From: Brachycybe producta
Lineage: Eukaryota; Arthropoda; Diplopoda; Playtdesmida; Andrognathidae
Assembly (NCBI GenBank): GCA_036925085.1
Contig: JAUPFP010000002.1
Span: forward strand, 5,760,890 to 5,824,889
Direction: 5' to 3'
DNA: 64,000 nt
Position numbers and translations under genes: made by a program. Shown here in pieces: positions 1-12,084 of the stretch (positions within the stretch are counted from its first letter, which is position 1; the number at the start of each line of letters is the position of its first letter). A model generated the notes under the pieces. It was not told the origin of the DNA. It searched no databases and worked only from the letters and a program-made list of their open reading frames with translations.

Positions 1-1198
1 TGCAATGTCTATAGGGGGTCATAAACAGCTATACATGTATATATTATGTGTGCCACTGGTCTTTGGAGTTAATCTGTGGTGGAGGATGATGTGCATTTCC
101 CCATGATGCACACAATGTAGCAATTTATTGAAATTGATTAAGTTTGCAGTGCAGTTAATTTGCAACAAAGTATGTTTTTTTCGTTGGCAAAAAAAAAAGT
201 TTGAAAAGAAAGACTCACGATGAGGGCAAAATAAGTATTTTATTATGTTGCTCATCGAACCGTATAAAAAAAAATTGACCTTCAAATTTTTAAAATGGTT
301 TATCAAAACAAACTCTCTCTTGTTTTTAGAAAACTTGTCTAAATATCATTGAGCTCGATTACACACACGTAAGTACGGTTATTTGTTGTAAACATGGCTT
401 TGATGCAAAATAGGTTTGTCCACACTGTGAAACATTTAATGTGCTTCTTGCAATTGAATATCTTACCAAAATTGTTCATAGATCCATTTTTGTTTTTTTT
501 GTAAAAACCTTTTTATAGCAACAGTTTTTTGTGACAATTTGAAATTACTTGTAGGCCTAATCGAGCTCGTAATAATGTTGGCAGAGCACAGTTTTGATAA
601 CTGGAAGGAAGTTCAGATAATAAAAAAAAAACATGTAACAAAAATTTATTTAAAAAACATGTGAAACACACATGTCAAATGCAGTTGATTTGGGTCTGGA
701 TAAGCGGGTTTTTAGTGCAGTAGTAAAATCCTTCCAAAACGTGTAACGCCTCTCGAACTCTTAATTAATTATTCGAAAGAAACTAGAAGGGTAAGTCAAT
801 CACTTAAGGGTGTTTTCATAATGATATCTTTCAAAATAAGCTTGTTAATACGATTTTTAAAAATAACCCAACTATAAGCAAGGGGGGGGGGATTATCCTC
901 AGTACTACATGGCTGTCGAACTGATTGTAGGTGTACTGAGTTGAATTAGTAACGATTAACCAAACTGTTTACCAGATAACATGGTCTTAACCACATGTGC
1001 CACAAATGTCAAAACTTACAAATAAAAAAAAGATCAGTTGAAAACTTCAAGAACCAAAAGTTCTCACAATTGTCAGTAATTCTGTATTTCAGAAGACTTT
1101 TTTCATTCTTTTGAAGTAACTAATTCCTGCCACACAAATTCAATAGATAGAAAGAAGAAGGTGAATAAAAAGTTGAAGGTTTTTTCTTCTTCTTTCTA
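1..1198. other. Non-coding stretch
   Basis: AT-rich DNA with many A and T runs and one half copy of family A near 770-870. No exon-like frame. Inferred to be intergenic or part of a very long Myo9 5' intron. Confidence 0.6.
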
Positions 1199-1551
1199 CG
1201 GAGCCCTGTAAAGGACAGGCGAGATTTTTTTTTTAAATCTCGACTTTAATCTCGACGTTTCGTCTTTAATCCCGACATGTCGAGTTTTAATTTCTCTTAT
1301 TCGGTCATGTTAATTATGCCCTGTTGTGCGCCCCATACTCTAATAATTAAATTAATGCTGCTACAAGAGGGCGCTTGCAATAATTTCATTATTAGAGTAT
1401 GGTGCGCACAACATGGCATAATTAACATGGCCGAATAAAAGAGATTAACAGTCGAAAAGTCGAGATTAAAGTCGAAATGTCGAGATTCTGGAAAAAGTGG
1501 AAATGTCGAGATTTAAAAAAAAAAATCTCGCATGTTCTTTACAGGGCTCCG
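1199..1551. mobile_element. 353-base foldback MITE with long inverted arms
   Basis: Ends CGGAGCCCTGTAAAG / CTTTACAGGGCTCCG, flanked by TA on both sides. Arms of about 150 bases pair almost throughout, including CATAATTAACATGGCCGAAT and TACTCTAATAAT. Near each end the word ATCTCGAC(T)TTA is repeated several times. TA flanks suggest a Tc1/mariner-related mover. Confidence 0.8.
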
Positions 1552-2257
1552 TATCTTTCTAATTGAAGCCAAACAAAAAAAAGTTATTGATAAAAACTGC
1601 ATTGATTGGTAAAGGCCACAGTTGCCAACAGCTATTCGAAGGCTGTTGTTTTATTGTATATCAAGTATATTTTGTTATACTTTTAGCATTAATCTGTAAT
1701 TAAACCAGTTTTCAAGATGAGAGATTATTATTTTATTTTCTAACCTTATTCTTATAATCACAGTAATGTTGGATTGAAATTGTTTTCAATTTCCATCTTC
1801 TCAATTGTGGTTTCTTTTGTTTTAAAGGGAAGAGAAGAGAAACCAATTTTATATTTAAATCTCCAATGAAAGTAAAATTAAAAATTTCAAGAACATTTAT
1901 TTCTTCTTTTATATCAATTGTTCTGAGGAAAAGCAAAAAAAAAACATCTTATCTTCCCTGTGGCTTCCAAGTCACACAGCCTTCAGATTTAAACCAACAA
2001 TTCTAAATAATTATAGTTAATTATATTTTGATTTATTTCCGTCAGCCCTTCTTTAAATTTCTTCTTTTTGTAATCTGCGTTTTCAATTATTTGAAATTAT
2101 CAACAATAATAAATTATATTCTATTTCAATTGACGAAAATAGTTTTATTTGGCTCAATTGAGTTCGTTTTTATTAGAGCTGGGACGAATCCTAAATTTTC
2201 TCGAATCCGAATCGTAAAAGGATCTCGAATCTCTCGAATCCTTTCATATAAAAATCC

Positions 2258-3120
2258 TATTATATATATATATATTAAGCCAGGTCTGTCCTTTTCATGT
2301 GAGTAACATTTTAACAATTGAACCACGTCGGAATTTATATAAATTTAAATGAATAAATGAACTGCTTTTTTTTCTCAAGGTCAACTATATGTTGCACCCT
2401 TCCCATCCAAGAACCCCATGATATTAAATTGGAGAGGGGAAAAGGTTGGAAAGTGTAGGAGGGGGGAAGAGAAAAGTGGGAGGGGGTGATGGAAATTGAA
2501 ATGAAAGGAGTAAAAACAGGAAAAAACGACGCGCATGCGCTCACCAGAGAAAATGAACCGCTCATTTTTTCTTTCAAATATAAAAAAGGGGAGGGGATAA
2601 TAGTAGCAAAATTAAACTAGAATTTTTTTTTTTGCTCCGCCCTTTTATGAATTGGGTTGTTGGGTTTGTTACTTGGTCTGATGGCATAAAAGGGCGGAGG
2701 AAAAGAAATTCTATGTAGTATTAAAATAACTAGTGGGGTACCCCGTCATAAATGACGGGAGCAAAATTTACAGGCAATTGTGCGCATGCGCGCGACGTTT
2801 TTTCCTTTTTTTACTCCTTTCATTTCAATTTCAGTCACCCCCTCCCACTTTTCTCTCTCTCTCCCTTCTACACTTTCCAACCTTTTCCCCTCACCAACTC
2901 CCACTTTTCTCTCTTCCCCCCCCCCCCCCCCCCCCGGGGCCTTCTACACTTTCCAAAGGAAGAGTTCAACATATAGTTGACCTTGAGAAAAAAAAAACGG
3001 TTCATTTATTCAAATTTATATAAATTCTGACGTGCTTCAATGGTTTTGTTACTACACACACACACACACACACACAGACCTGGGATATTATCCCGTCATT
3101 TATGATGGGTTACCCCACTA
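2258..3120 (-). mobile_element. Helitron-like element (outer copy) containing a second copy
   Basis: On the minus-copy orientation the 3' end reads CCCGTCATTTATGATGGG (a hairpin), TTACCCCA, CTAG, then T, which is the layout of a Helitron 3' terminus. The body shares GACCTGGCTTAATATATA, AAGGTCAACTATATGTTGCA and the GC-rich GCGCATGCGC word with copies at 2731-3088, 9169-9708 and 48496-48806. A second copy in the other direction (2731-3088) sits close to the 3' hairpin. No Rep/helicase frame is present. A TC 5' start is not obvious, so the class call is tentative. Confidence 0.5.
2731..3088 (+). mobile_element. Helitron-like element, inner copy
   Basis: Runs from ACTAGTGGGGTACCCCGTCATAAATGACGGG to ACACAGACCTGGGA in the opposite direction to its host copy. 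It contains pyrimidine-rich tracts (CTCTCTCTCCC, a C25 run at about 2911-2935) and an (AC)n microsatellite at 3055-3075. Confidence 0.55.
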
Positions 3121-3867
3121 GTATTAAAATAATAATCAATGTTAAATTATTAATAATAAAAAACAAGTGTGGCACTCAGGGTCGCCACAAAGTGATATTG
3201 GTGATCCGAATTGCAACAATCGCCGGTTTTTTTTTTTGTTAGTGAACGCTTCTGTTGGACGTCAATGGAGTTAAAACTAATTTTACCAAAGTTTTAACAG
3301 TTTTTTTTTAAGATTAGGATTTTTTAAAGATTCGAAAGACGAAAAAAAGCGCAGCAAAGATTCGAGTTTTCGAATATCGAATATTTTTTCAAGATTCGCG
3401 GGATTCGAAGATTCGAATGGCCCCATCCTGTAAAAAAAAAAAATTCATAAAACCGTATAATTAGACTATAAACGCAATTTCCAATGCGCATAATGCATTA
3501 ACAAAATTGAAAAGTTGCTCATTCAACTTTTTTTTTTATCAAAAGAACTAACTAGCTTAGAGTGCTAAATTAATGAGATGTTTCAAATGTGCTTCCATGG
3601 AATCCATGATGATGATATTTATGAAAATTAACTTTTCATTTAAGTTTGAGATTTAATGTAAGTCTATTATTCTTCTTCTTGCGTGGGAGCTTTTTTTTTT
3701 TTTTTGAAGAAGAACATTTTAATTTTTTTTGTTTTTCTTCTCTAAATTATGAAATCCCTATTTCACACTTTCATGGTTATAAGAATTATTTTATATTTTC
3801 ATTCTTCATCTATATATATTGCTTAAAACATTGCCTATTTCGTTTTTTATTCAAGTAAATTTCCCCT

Positions 3868-3893
3868 CTCTCTCTCTCTCTCTCTCTCTCTCC
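3868..3893 (+). repeat. (TC)n microsatellite
   Basis: Uninterrupted CT repeat of about 13 units. A longer one of about 19 units is at 12991-13028 and a (GA)n tract is at 9357-9380. Confidence 0.9.
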
Positions 3894-4571
3894 ACATTGT
3901 CTACACACATTCATTTTATAACTCCACTGACCGTAACAACAAATTGGTGGTTGGTTTCTTAAAAAAAATTTGGAAAACATAATTTTGATTATTTTTGCCC
4001 AATTTTTTTTTTTTTTTTGTTATTTAACTTATATAAAAAAAACTATTTTGTTCTGTAAAGTACATTGACATCTAAGACTAAAAGTGTTGGTTGAATTTCC
4101 GTTGAATGTGTTTAAATTAAGAAAGTTACAATTGCCAAGTTTAGCACAAGAGAGGCTCTCTACTTCATACCACTTTTTCATACGGAGATATAACCTTTAG
4201 AAAAAGAAAAAAAAAAGATACTACTTAGAACTGTAGCTAATATTGTGTTCAACGGAAATGCTCTCATTGAGGACTAGAGAAGTCCGCAAACACTAAAGTG
4301 AATAAGAACAGTACTTAAACCAGTGCTAAATTGAGTAATGCACTTAAAAGCCCTCGATTTACACGGACTCGTAGATATGCTGTTGCCATACTTGTTTTTA
4401 TATACAGTAGTAGGTTAGGTAAAAGCATTGCATTATGGGAATTTTACGTGGAAATCTTTGAGAACGAATTGACTGCGTTAAGTCGTTGACTTAACTGTAG
4501 TTAAATTGGACAAGAGCTGAACTGGATGAGAGAAATAAACTAAACTTCAGGGCGCAAGCTCTACAGTTTTA

Positions 4572-5398
4572 AGCCTTGTTTTCACGGTGGTGATAGTTCT
4601 TTCGTGAGAGTAGCTGTCGTGAAAGTTGTGATAGTTCACTCTCACGATATCTGTGTTGAAGTAACGTGATAGTTCTGTCACATGACAGTGTGACGTCTAC
4701 TTCACAGGTATGTTTGAGTCAACAACAGTGTTGCCTCTCTTCCTACAGAAGCCAAATTTCCCTACAAAGTGAATTTTGCCCTACAAGTGGTCACTCAACA
4801 ACAATTAAGCCTCGTTTTCGCGATAGTTGCTGTCATGACATCAACTATCGCGAGAACTATCATCGTGAAGACCACATGATAGTCATTATCACACTGTTGC
4901 GATAGTCACTATCACACTGTTGCGATAGTACTAGCACACTCTCGTTTGACTATATAGTTGATAGTACTGTCGCAATAGTAATAGTTGTTGAGTGAGGGCT
5001 TGTAGGGAAATATCCACTTTGTAGGGAAATTTGGCTTCTAGAGGGAGAGAGAGGCAACACTGTTGTTGACTCAATTATATCTGTGAAGTAGACGTCACAC
5101 TGTCATGTGACAGACAACTATCACGTTACTTCAAGCCATGTAGACAGTTGCTATCGTGAGAGTGAACTATTGCAACTTTCATGACAGCTACTCTCAAGAA
5201 AGAACTATCACAATGATGCCAATGAAAAAGAGGCTTTAAAATTACTATCACTGTCGCAATAGTACTATGAACTATCTAGTCAAACGAAGATAGTTGTGAT
5301 AGTCACTATCGCAACAGTGCGATAGTGACTGTCTTGTGGTCTGTACGATGATAGTTGCTGCTCTCATGACAGCAACTATCGTGAAAATGAGGCTTTAG
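4572..5398. mobile_element. Nested foldback complex built on an ACTATCGC word
   Basis: An outer inverted repeat (about 4572-4805 with 4990-5240) pairs blocks such as GTGACGTCTACTTCACAG and GAGGCAACACTGTTGTTGA. Inside it (4806-4989) and just beside it (5230-5398) lie two copies, in opposite directions, of a smaller foldback made of repeats of CTATCGCAACAGTGTGATAG. Ends read TTTAAGCCT[CT]GTTTTC and GAAAATGAGGCTTTA. Confidence 0.75.
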
Positions 5399-6107
5399 GC
5401 TGCCCCCCTTTTGTTTTTTTGTTTTTTTGCTTTTGCACCATACAGAATTGATATGTTGCACGTTGTCTAGTGATACTATAGAATGACTGATTTCTCACTT
5501 TGTCAGTGACATTCACTGACTATTACAGAGGTTTTTTTCTCTCTCGATCATATCTTTTCATTTCGGCCAACCATGACCAAAAGAGAACATTGTTTTTTTT
5601 TATAAAAAAAAAAGATGGTCACTTATGTTACATCTAAAATGTAATAATAAAAAAAAACCAACGCCTTCAAAAACCATGGCGTGTTTTTTTTATGGTGTAA
5701 CTTATGTTATTTGCCAACTTTTATTGGCACCGGAAATGGATAATCTTTTTCACTGGGATGTTTTTTTTTTGTTTTTGCAACTCGCCAAACCAATTATTGT
5801 GCGAATATCTAAGAAAGATTATAATTTTCAAGTATTTTTCAACTTAAAAAATAAACCAACAAGAAAAGTGGTTACGTCAACAACAAAACATCCTTTTCTT
5901 TTGTTGTTGTTTTTTTTAAATTTAATATAAAAATGTCTGCATTATGGCAATCGTCATCATCATCATCATTAAAATATCTACTTATATAGCTATTTTATTT
6001 TTATTAATTAAAAACTTTCAATTTCTTTTTAAGATGATTTCTGAACAGCTAGCTGTATTTCTTGAACGCTTGTTATTCTACGTTTCAGTAACAACATTAA
6101 GCAGAAA

Positions 6108-6345
6108 TTGAAAGTGTGTTAGAAACTAGGACAGGTAGCTGAATCACTTAATAGTATTTTTATATTGATATCTTTCAAAATAAACGTTTTATGGCCAAAA
6201 ATTTTAAAAAAAATATTGTCTGCTTAAAAGATGGGGGGGGGGGGGGCGATTTTTAAAGTGACAAAAAAAGCTTATTTAAAAAGCTTGAGCCTTGTGCTTA
6301 TATAACCTTTCTAGTTTCTGAAACACTTTCAAATTTCTCTTAGGG
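6108..6345. repeat. Family A copy
   Basis: Complete arms GAAACTAGGACAGGTAGCTG and CCTTTCTAGTTTCTGAAACA around a G14 run (6233-6246). Confidence 0.7.
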
Positions 6346-6669
6346 AAGAATCGCAACACACGCACAATGAAGAACCAACCAGAAAACTGAAATTGAAATA
6401 ATAACAAAAAATCGGAATATTTCTATGATCTTTTTTGCATTGAAAGATATATGGCGCTTCTGTTAAATTCCTTACAAAATGAAATTCCGTGGGATTTTTT
6501 GTTCAGTGTGTGTGTGTGTGTGATTCTTCCGAGAGACAGAATAATGTTTGAGTGGCGTCTACACTTTAAAACCAGCATAAATTTATTTATTAAAAAAAAA
6601 TCTTTCGCTTTGTATTTCTGAATTTACTTCGGTATTTATTTTCACCCATGTTGGTCATGTAAGTATGAT

Positions 6670-7019
6670 TAGACCTGTGCGCCGTAGCATATTGATCGGC
6701 GGCGGCGGGCGAGGGTAAATACGAGCAGCGGCGGCGACTACCGGCGTCTGAAATTGAACATATCGAACAACTATATCGATTTATCGATATATTGAATGTG
6801 GTAATTATCGATATAACTTGAAATCGATAAATATCGAATATGGTATCATTTCATTCCTATAGCAGTTTTTGAAACAAAACCAACCAAAACAAATTTGAAT
6901 TCGGCGGCCGCCAGTCATACACCGGCGGCGAGTGGCGGCGGGTTTTAAAAAAAAAATACAAGCGGCGCGAGCGGCGGCGTTTTTTGCTTCAAAAACACCG
7001 GCGGCGGCGCACAGGTCTA
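6670..7019. mobile_element. hAT-type MITE with CGGCGG arms and 8-bp duplication
   Basis: 350 bases with ends TAGACCTGTG / CACAGGTCTA and exact flanks AGTATGAT (6662-6669 and 7020-7027). The arms are very GC-rich (repeated CGGCGGCGG), while the centre is AT-rich with repeated ATCGATA words. This contrast is striking in such an AT-rich region. Confidence 0.88.
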
Positions 7020-7610
7020 AGTATGATGATTATAGAAGTGAGAACGCATGACATTTTTGTGACAATTCTACATCTTCATTTCATCATATGAGATTCATAA
7101 GAGTAACTCCCAAGTTTATTTGAAAACAGTTATGAGGGTTTGAAATTAGGCAAAGAGGGGGGTGTTGACAGCATCACCCATAATTCCATTTGTGCTTTAT
7201 TGTATTCTACCATGTATTTATATGTATTTGTGGAGGGTAGCACTTTATTGGTAAAAAGGGGGCCTTTTGAATGGGATATATGTGTGTCTGTGAGTGCTTT
7301 CTCAGAATGTTGAAGTTACAATACCATCATCATCATCATCATCATCATTTTTCTATGGTGTCGAGATAAGACGAAAAACTACAGGGTGTTCCAATAGAAT
7401 TTTCTTATTATTCTCAACTTTCCACTACAATCAATAAAAATTTATTGAAACTTCAAGTTTGGATTCTTTAGTTCCAGTTTTAATTTAATTTGAATTGGTG
7501 TTCAGTTTGTTAGACTTAAGGTTTTGACTATATTAAAGCGGCTTGGCTGGTTGATTTGGCTTAAAAATTTAAAAGTGACTTAAGTCAATACTCCATATTG
7601 GCGTCAGTTG

Positions 7611-7628
7611 GGGGGGGGGGGGGGGGGG
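7611..7628 (+). repeat. Poly-G tract
   Basis: Run of 18 G. Other G or C runs: 883-891, 2911-2935 (C25), 6233-6246 and 48660-48668. Such runs recur inside or beside the MITEs and could form G-quadruplexes. Confidence 0.85.
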
Positions 7629-8296
7629 TTGTGTATTTTTTGTGCTAAATAAGTGATATATGAATATAATATTCAAGCTGTCTTAAGATTGAAATAAACA
7701 TTTCAACAGAAAACTCAAAATGGATTTTCTTTAAAACGTCCTTTTTTTTTTTGAGGAAGATCAATTTTTCTTTTACAGCTGTTTTTACTCAGAAAAATGC
7801 CCTCTCCAAGAGATGGATATGGTTTCTATTGTCAACTATTCCCCTCCCCTCCCCTTCCTATAATCACATACTGTTTCCAAATTTAGATCAAATTTTCAAC
7901 ACAAATATTAATTTTGCTATAGGCTGTTTGCAAATAAATCAAGTTAGAAGAGTAATTTAATTAATTCGCCTCACGCAGTTAAAACAAAGATTTACATAAC
8001 ATAACATTTTTGTTTTTAGAAGTTTTGCTTTGGATAATGTTGTAATATATTCTTCTAAATGGTGCTCTGATAATGGACGGATTCGGAAACGACATAAAAA
8101 GTTATTATCTTCAAAGAAAATATGAAAGTTAGCATGTGTGTGTTCGGGAAAGATGCTAGTTCCGCCGATCCTTCTCAAGAAAGCAATCATCTATTCTACG
8201 TACTAGTTTCCTCGAGAAAATTAAATTGAATATGGCGACCCTTCAGTGTGGGTGAAAGCTATAAAGTAAAGAATGTGCATATATGTTCACATCATA

Positions 8297-8514
8297 TTTG
8301 CACCATGGCTTCCTCATGTAAGACTTTCTTGGCTTCATGTTTCTGAAGAAATGAAGTACATCTGGAAATTCTTTTCTTTTAAAGAATTTTCTACGAGGTG
8401 ATGCAATCGCACTTCTAGATTTTTTTTTTCATTTCCGGATGTGCTTTATTTTACCGTTTTCTTCTTAAATATGAGGTTATAGAAAGCTTCATATGAGGAG
8501 GCCATGTTGCAAAC
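8297..8514. mobile_element. Foldback MITE, 218 bases
   Basis: Inverted arms TTGCACCATGGCTTCCTCAT / ATGAGGAGGCCATGTTGCAA, with further internal pairing (AAGTACATCTGGAAATT with TTTCCGGATGTGCTTT). No reading frame. Confidence 0.65.
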
Positions 8515-9168
8515 ATGACAAATCTACACATGTGCTTTCTTTATATTCTGATCTTCACACTGAAAGTCGCAATATTCAGTTTAATCTTCTTAAGAAAGCA
8601 AGTGTGCGGATTAGTTGATTACTATTGTTGTTTCCGGATGATAATGTTCCGTTATCTTTACAAGCACAGCCAGCCAATGATCTAAAATAAGATCCAAACG
8701 TTGACCAGATTCTTGTATTTTAAATAATATTTAGTTGGTTTTGTTTCCACTGGGTTAAAATAGGAGGAGGAAATAAATCTTACCCACCCCCCGACCCAAT
8801 TTTTAATTATTTAAAATCAAATTCTCGAATAATAAACTAAATTTAAAAAAAAAAGTTGAAATTTATTTTAGAAACTAGAATAGTGAGTGATGATATTAAT
8901 GACGTTTAAAGTATTTTTGAAATTACTTTTCGCCAAACATTAGATGGAAAAATATATGCAGAATTGGATTATTTTCAAAGAGCCATAAAATTAATTTTAA
9001 AAGATATTTCAGCTTTAATATTTATGTATATTAAATTATTTATTATAAATATTTTAGCATTATTTTAGGTTTAATAAGCCTTTAATCTAGGTTTATTTTA
9101 GCTATTGATCTATTTTCAAACGAAGTTTGAATATTTTGTTAATGTAGCAGCACAAAACTGCAAAAATT

Positions 9169-9708
9169 ATATATATATTATATATTAAGCCCCGTCTTTC
9201 TGCGTGTCCTATTGTCTGTGATCTAACGCTGTACAAAAACCACATCGGAATTTATATAAATTTGAATAAATGAACCGCTGTTTTTTTCTCAAGGTCAACT
9301 ATATGTTGCATGATATTAAATTAGAGAGGGGAAAAGGTTGGAAAGTGTAGAGGGAGGGAGAGAGAGAGAGAGAGAGAGAAAAGTGGGAGGGGAGAAACTG
9401 AAATTGAAATGAAAGGAGTAAAAAAAAGAACAAACGACGCGCATGCGCACACCAGAGAAAATGAAATAGCTCATTTTCTCTTTCAAGTATAAAAAGGGGA
9501 GGGGATAATAGTATCAAAATTAAACTACAGTTTATCACAGGCAACTGTGCCCAGCATTAGAATTTCTTTTGCTCAGCCCTTTTATGAACGTCATCAATTT
9601 CTGATTGGGTCTGACGTCATAAAAGGGCGGAGGAAAAGAAATTCTAATGCTGGGCGCAATTGCCTGTGAATTTTGCTCCCGTCATTTATGACGGGTTACC
9701 CCACTAGT
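9169..9708 (-). mobile_element. Helitron-like element with an internal foldback
   Basis: Minus-orientation copy ending GACGGGTTACCCCACTAG|T, with the terminal hairpin CCCGTCATTTATGACGGG at 9679-9696. At 9535-9670 it holds a near-perfect inverted repeat (CACAGGCAACTGTGCCCAGC ... GCTGGGCGCAATTGCCTGTG, with AAAAGGGCGGAGGAAAAGAA inside), also found in degraded form at about 2615-2715. Confidence 0.55.
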
Positions 9709-10904
9709 ATGTATATATTAACTACATATAAGCCAAAATAACTTATCTTTTCAGCCCTTTTTAGTTTAAAAATTGCAACATATTATTAAAAATTATATGT
9801 TTAACAGTTTCTAAAAATACATTTGAAACAACATAATTTTTTTAAAAAAAAATGATTGTTGTTTTGAATGTCTGTTCACCAGTTGACCCTAGGTTGTTGT
9901 TGTTTTTTCATCATGTATTAATATGTAGGCTAATATAATTGAAATTCAGAAAAAAAATATTTCATAATGCGGAAGTAAGAAGAAGAAGAAAAAGTATGCA
10001 AAAGAAATTAAAAACCCAACTGCTTTATGAATAGAGAAAAGACCTCTCTTATTTTAATGTTTTTCATGATTCAAACTTGTGCCCAATTTTCTTATTAAAA
10101 CATCCCAAAAAATATATACGGAAGGGGGACATTATTAATTGCGATGCATTGAAGCAAAATGCATTTTTTTTTTAATGAACATCAAATTTTCTTTTATCTT
10201 ATGGATCAAAGCGTTTTTTTTTTTTATTTCTTCGCGGTCAAATTTTTGTTTGTATTCAACAATTTTCACTCATTTTTTACTGTGAGACGTGAGGGTTACA
10301 TTTAAACCCCTCCCCCCCTCTCTCTCCGCCAAAAAAATGTCTAAAAGAGGGTTTAAGTGACGTCATATGGTTGTGTCTAGGTTAAGGGAGGTCCTACGTG
10401 TGTGTGTGTGTGACATGTGTGTTTGAAAATTGAAACACATTATAAGTCTATGATCTCCTATCCCTTGAGGTCGTTGAACTTGTTTTTTTTTTCTTCTATG
10501 AACTGATCAGTTGCGGTTGTGTGGAATAAATGAGCCGGTTTTGTATGATGGAGAGAGAGAGAGAGAAAGGGAGGGATGGGAGAAGAGGGTAAAAAAGGGG
10601 GGGAAACGAATAGAGATGGAGAGAGAGAGTGTATGTGGGGACTGTGGAGGAGAGTATGTACTAATTTAACATTTTGGTCAGCTCGAGCTTTTTTTGTTGT
10701 TGCTTTTTGTGACGTCTGAACGCAAACATAAGTTAACTACAATTCCATACAGTTGTTTTATCACTAGAAGCGTAACGACCTCCACTTTTGCCAATACAAG
10801 AACATTTTAAAATGTTTTTTTTAACATTGTTTGTCCAGTTGCAGATTTATCAAAAACAACTGCCAAATATGTGACTGAACCAGAATTAGGTGTCCATTGG
10901 GTGG
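9709..10904. other. Non-coding stretch with GA-rich tracts
   Basis: A/T runs, a (TG)n tract near 10400 and purine-rich GAGAGA DNA at 10550-10640. Nothing gene-like. Confidence 0.6.
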
Positions 10905-11120
10905 CGCTGATCAAGCGCCAAATTGAACAAACGCCAAACTGAATAAAAGCCAAATGGAACTAACGCCAAACTGAATAAAAGCCAAATGGAACTAACGCCA
11001 AACTGAACAAGCGCCAAAATGTGATAAACACATTGTTAGGTTAGGTTAGGTTAGGTTTGGCTTGGTTAGGTTAGGTTAGGTTAGGATTGGTTAGGTTTGG
11101 TTACGTTAGGTTAGGTTAGC
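10905..11120 (+). repeat. Minisatellite joined to a TTAGG array
   Basis: 10910-11020 repeats a unit of about 33 bases, AACGCCAAACTGAATAAAAG + CCAAATGGAACT, roughly three times. 11035-11120 is an imperfect (GGTTA)n run of about 16 units with a few substitutions. Interstitial telomere-type DNA. Confidence 0.85.
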
Positions 11121-12084
11121 ATGTTCTGTTTGTAAATCTGTAAATCTTGGAACTGATGTCGGATATCGGACATTATCAAAAGTTCATCTAATCGAACTCA
11201 CAATAAAATAAAAAGTGGAGAAAAGTAAGAAAAAGCCGATTGCAAAAAGAAAAATTGGTTCAGGTGCTTCCATAATACACCTAAGTATGGTTAAAAGCTC
11301 ACAAACTTGCAAATATTGGACAATTGCCATTCAAGATCACAAGGACTTCTAAGACAGTTCAGGCCAATTCTGGATGGGTGGAGACCCTACCCTTCACCTA
11401 AACGTCGTTTTTACCTAATGGACATTATCTTAATTATTCATATGAAGTTCAGAATCTAAAATATTATGCTTTACATGTATTCCTCAACTGCATTTATTAC
11501 ACAAATTCTGAAGTTAAAAAAAAACAATCTTGAACTTTTACGGCCATAAAAATAAAACCGAATCCCTTAACCATAATGTGTAAACATTCTCTTAAATGAG
11601 CTGAGAACTAAAAGTGAAACCATGTGTTTCGAAAAAGTGGCTCAAAATTCGATACTTTTGGCTTGCAATCAACAATTTCAGTTAAATAGACAACAGAATG
11701 TATCCTTTCACTAATAAGGCCCAAATTCAATAAAAAAAAGGAAACTTGGCACTTGAATTTCAACGTAATAACTTGAAGCCTCTGAACAGGTTTTCAACGT
11801 AAACTTATTAAAAAAAACCCTGTTTTAATGAATACTTTTTAACATCGTATTTCTTTGTTGAAATCTAAAAGGGTTGAAGTTCATGTAAAAACTTCTTCTG
11901 TTCTTCTTAAATTTGGGCCTAAGTTGGAGAACTGCTGACACATAAGAAAAACTTCATACAAATTTTAGTTGATTTTGGCAAAATAAAAACTGATGTGTTA
12001 TACACATTATGGTAGTTAGTTCTTCGATACCACATTCTAGAATCTTTCCAACGAGATTTTTCATTGCTGAATCTCTTGTGGACA

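Larger units (their letters stand above)
2174..3432. mobile_element. hAT-type element split by nested Helitron-like copies
   Basis: 2174-2257 (TAGAGCTGGGACGAATCC...) and 3121-3432 (...GATTCGAATGGCCCCATCCTGTA) are the two parts of the family seen whole at 24566-25023. They are separated by about 860 bases of another family (2258-3120), itself made of two copies in opposite directions. The layers date the hAT-type element as the oldest. Confidence 0.8.

Noticed and set aside
9299-9544. Frame rich in Ser/Pro/Leu/Phe
   Set aside because: Product of pyrimidine-rich tracts in the Helitron-like element; the same tracts give similar frames at 2335-2577 and 2733-3023.
10905-11020. CRISPR-like spaced repeats
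   Set aside because: Repeat and spacer lengths are irregular, only about three units occur, and the setting is an animal genome; it is a minisatellite.
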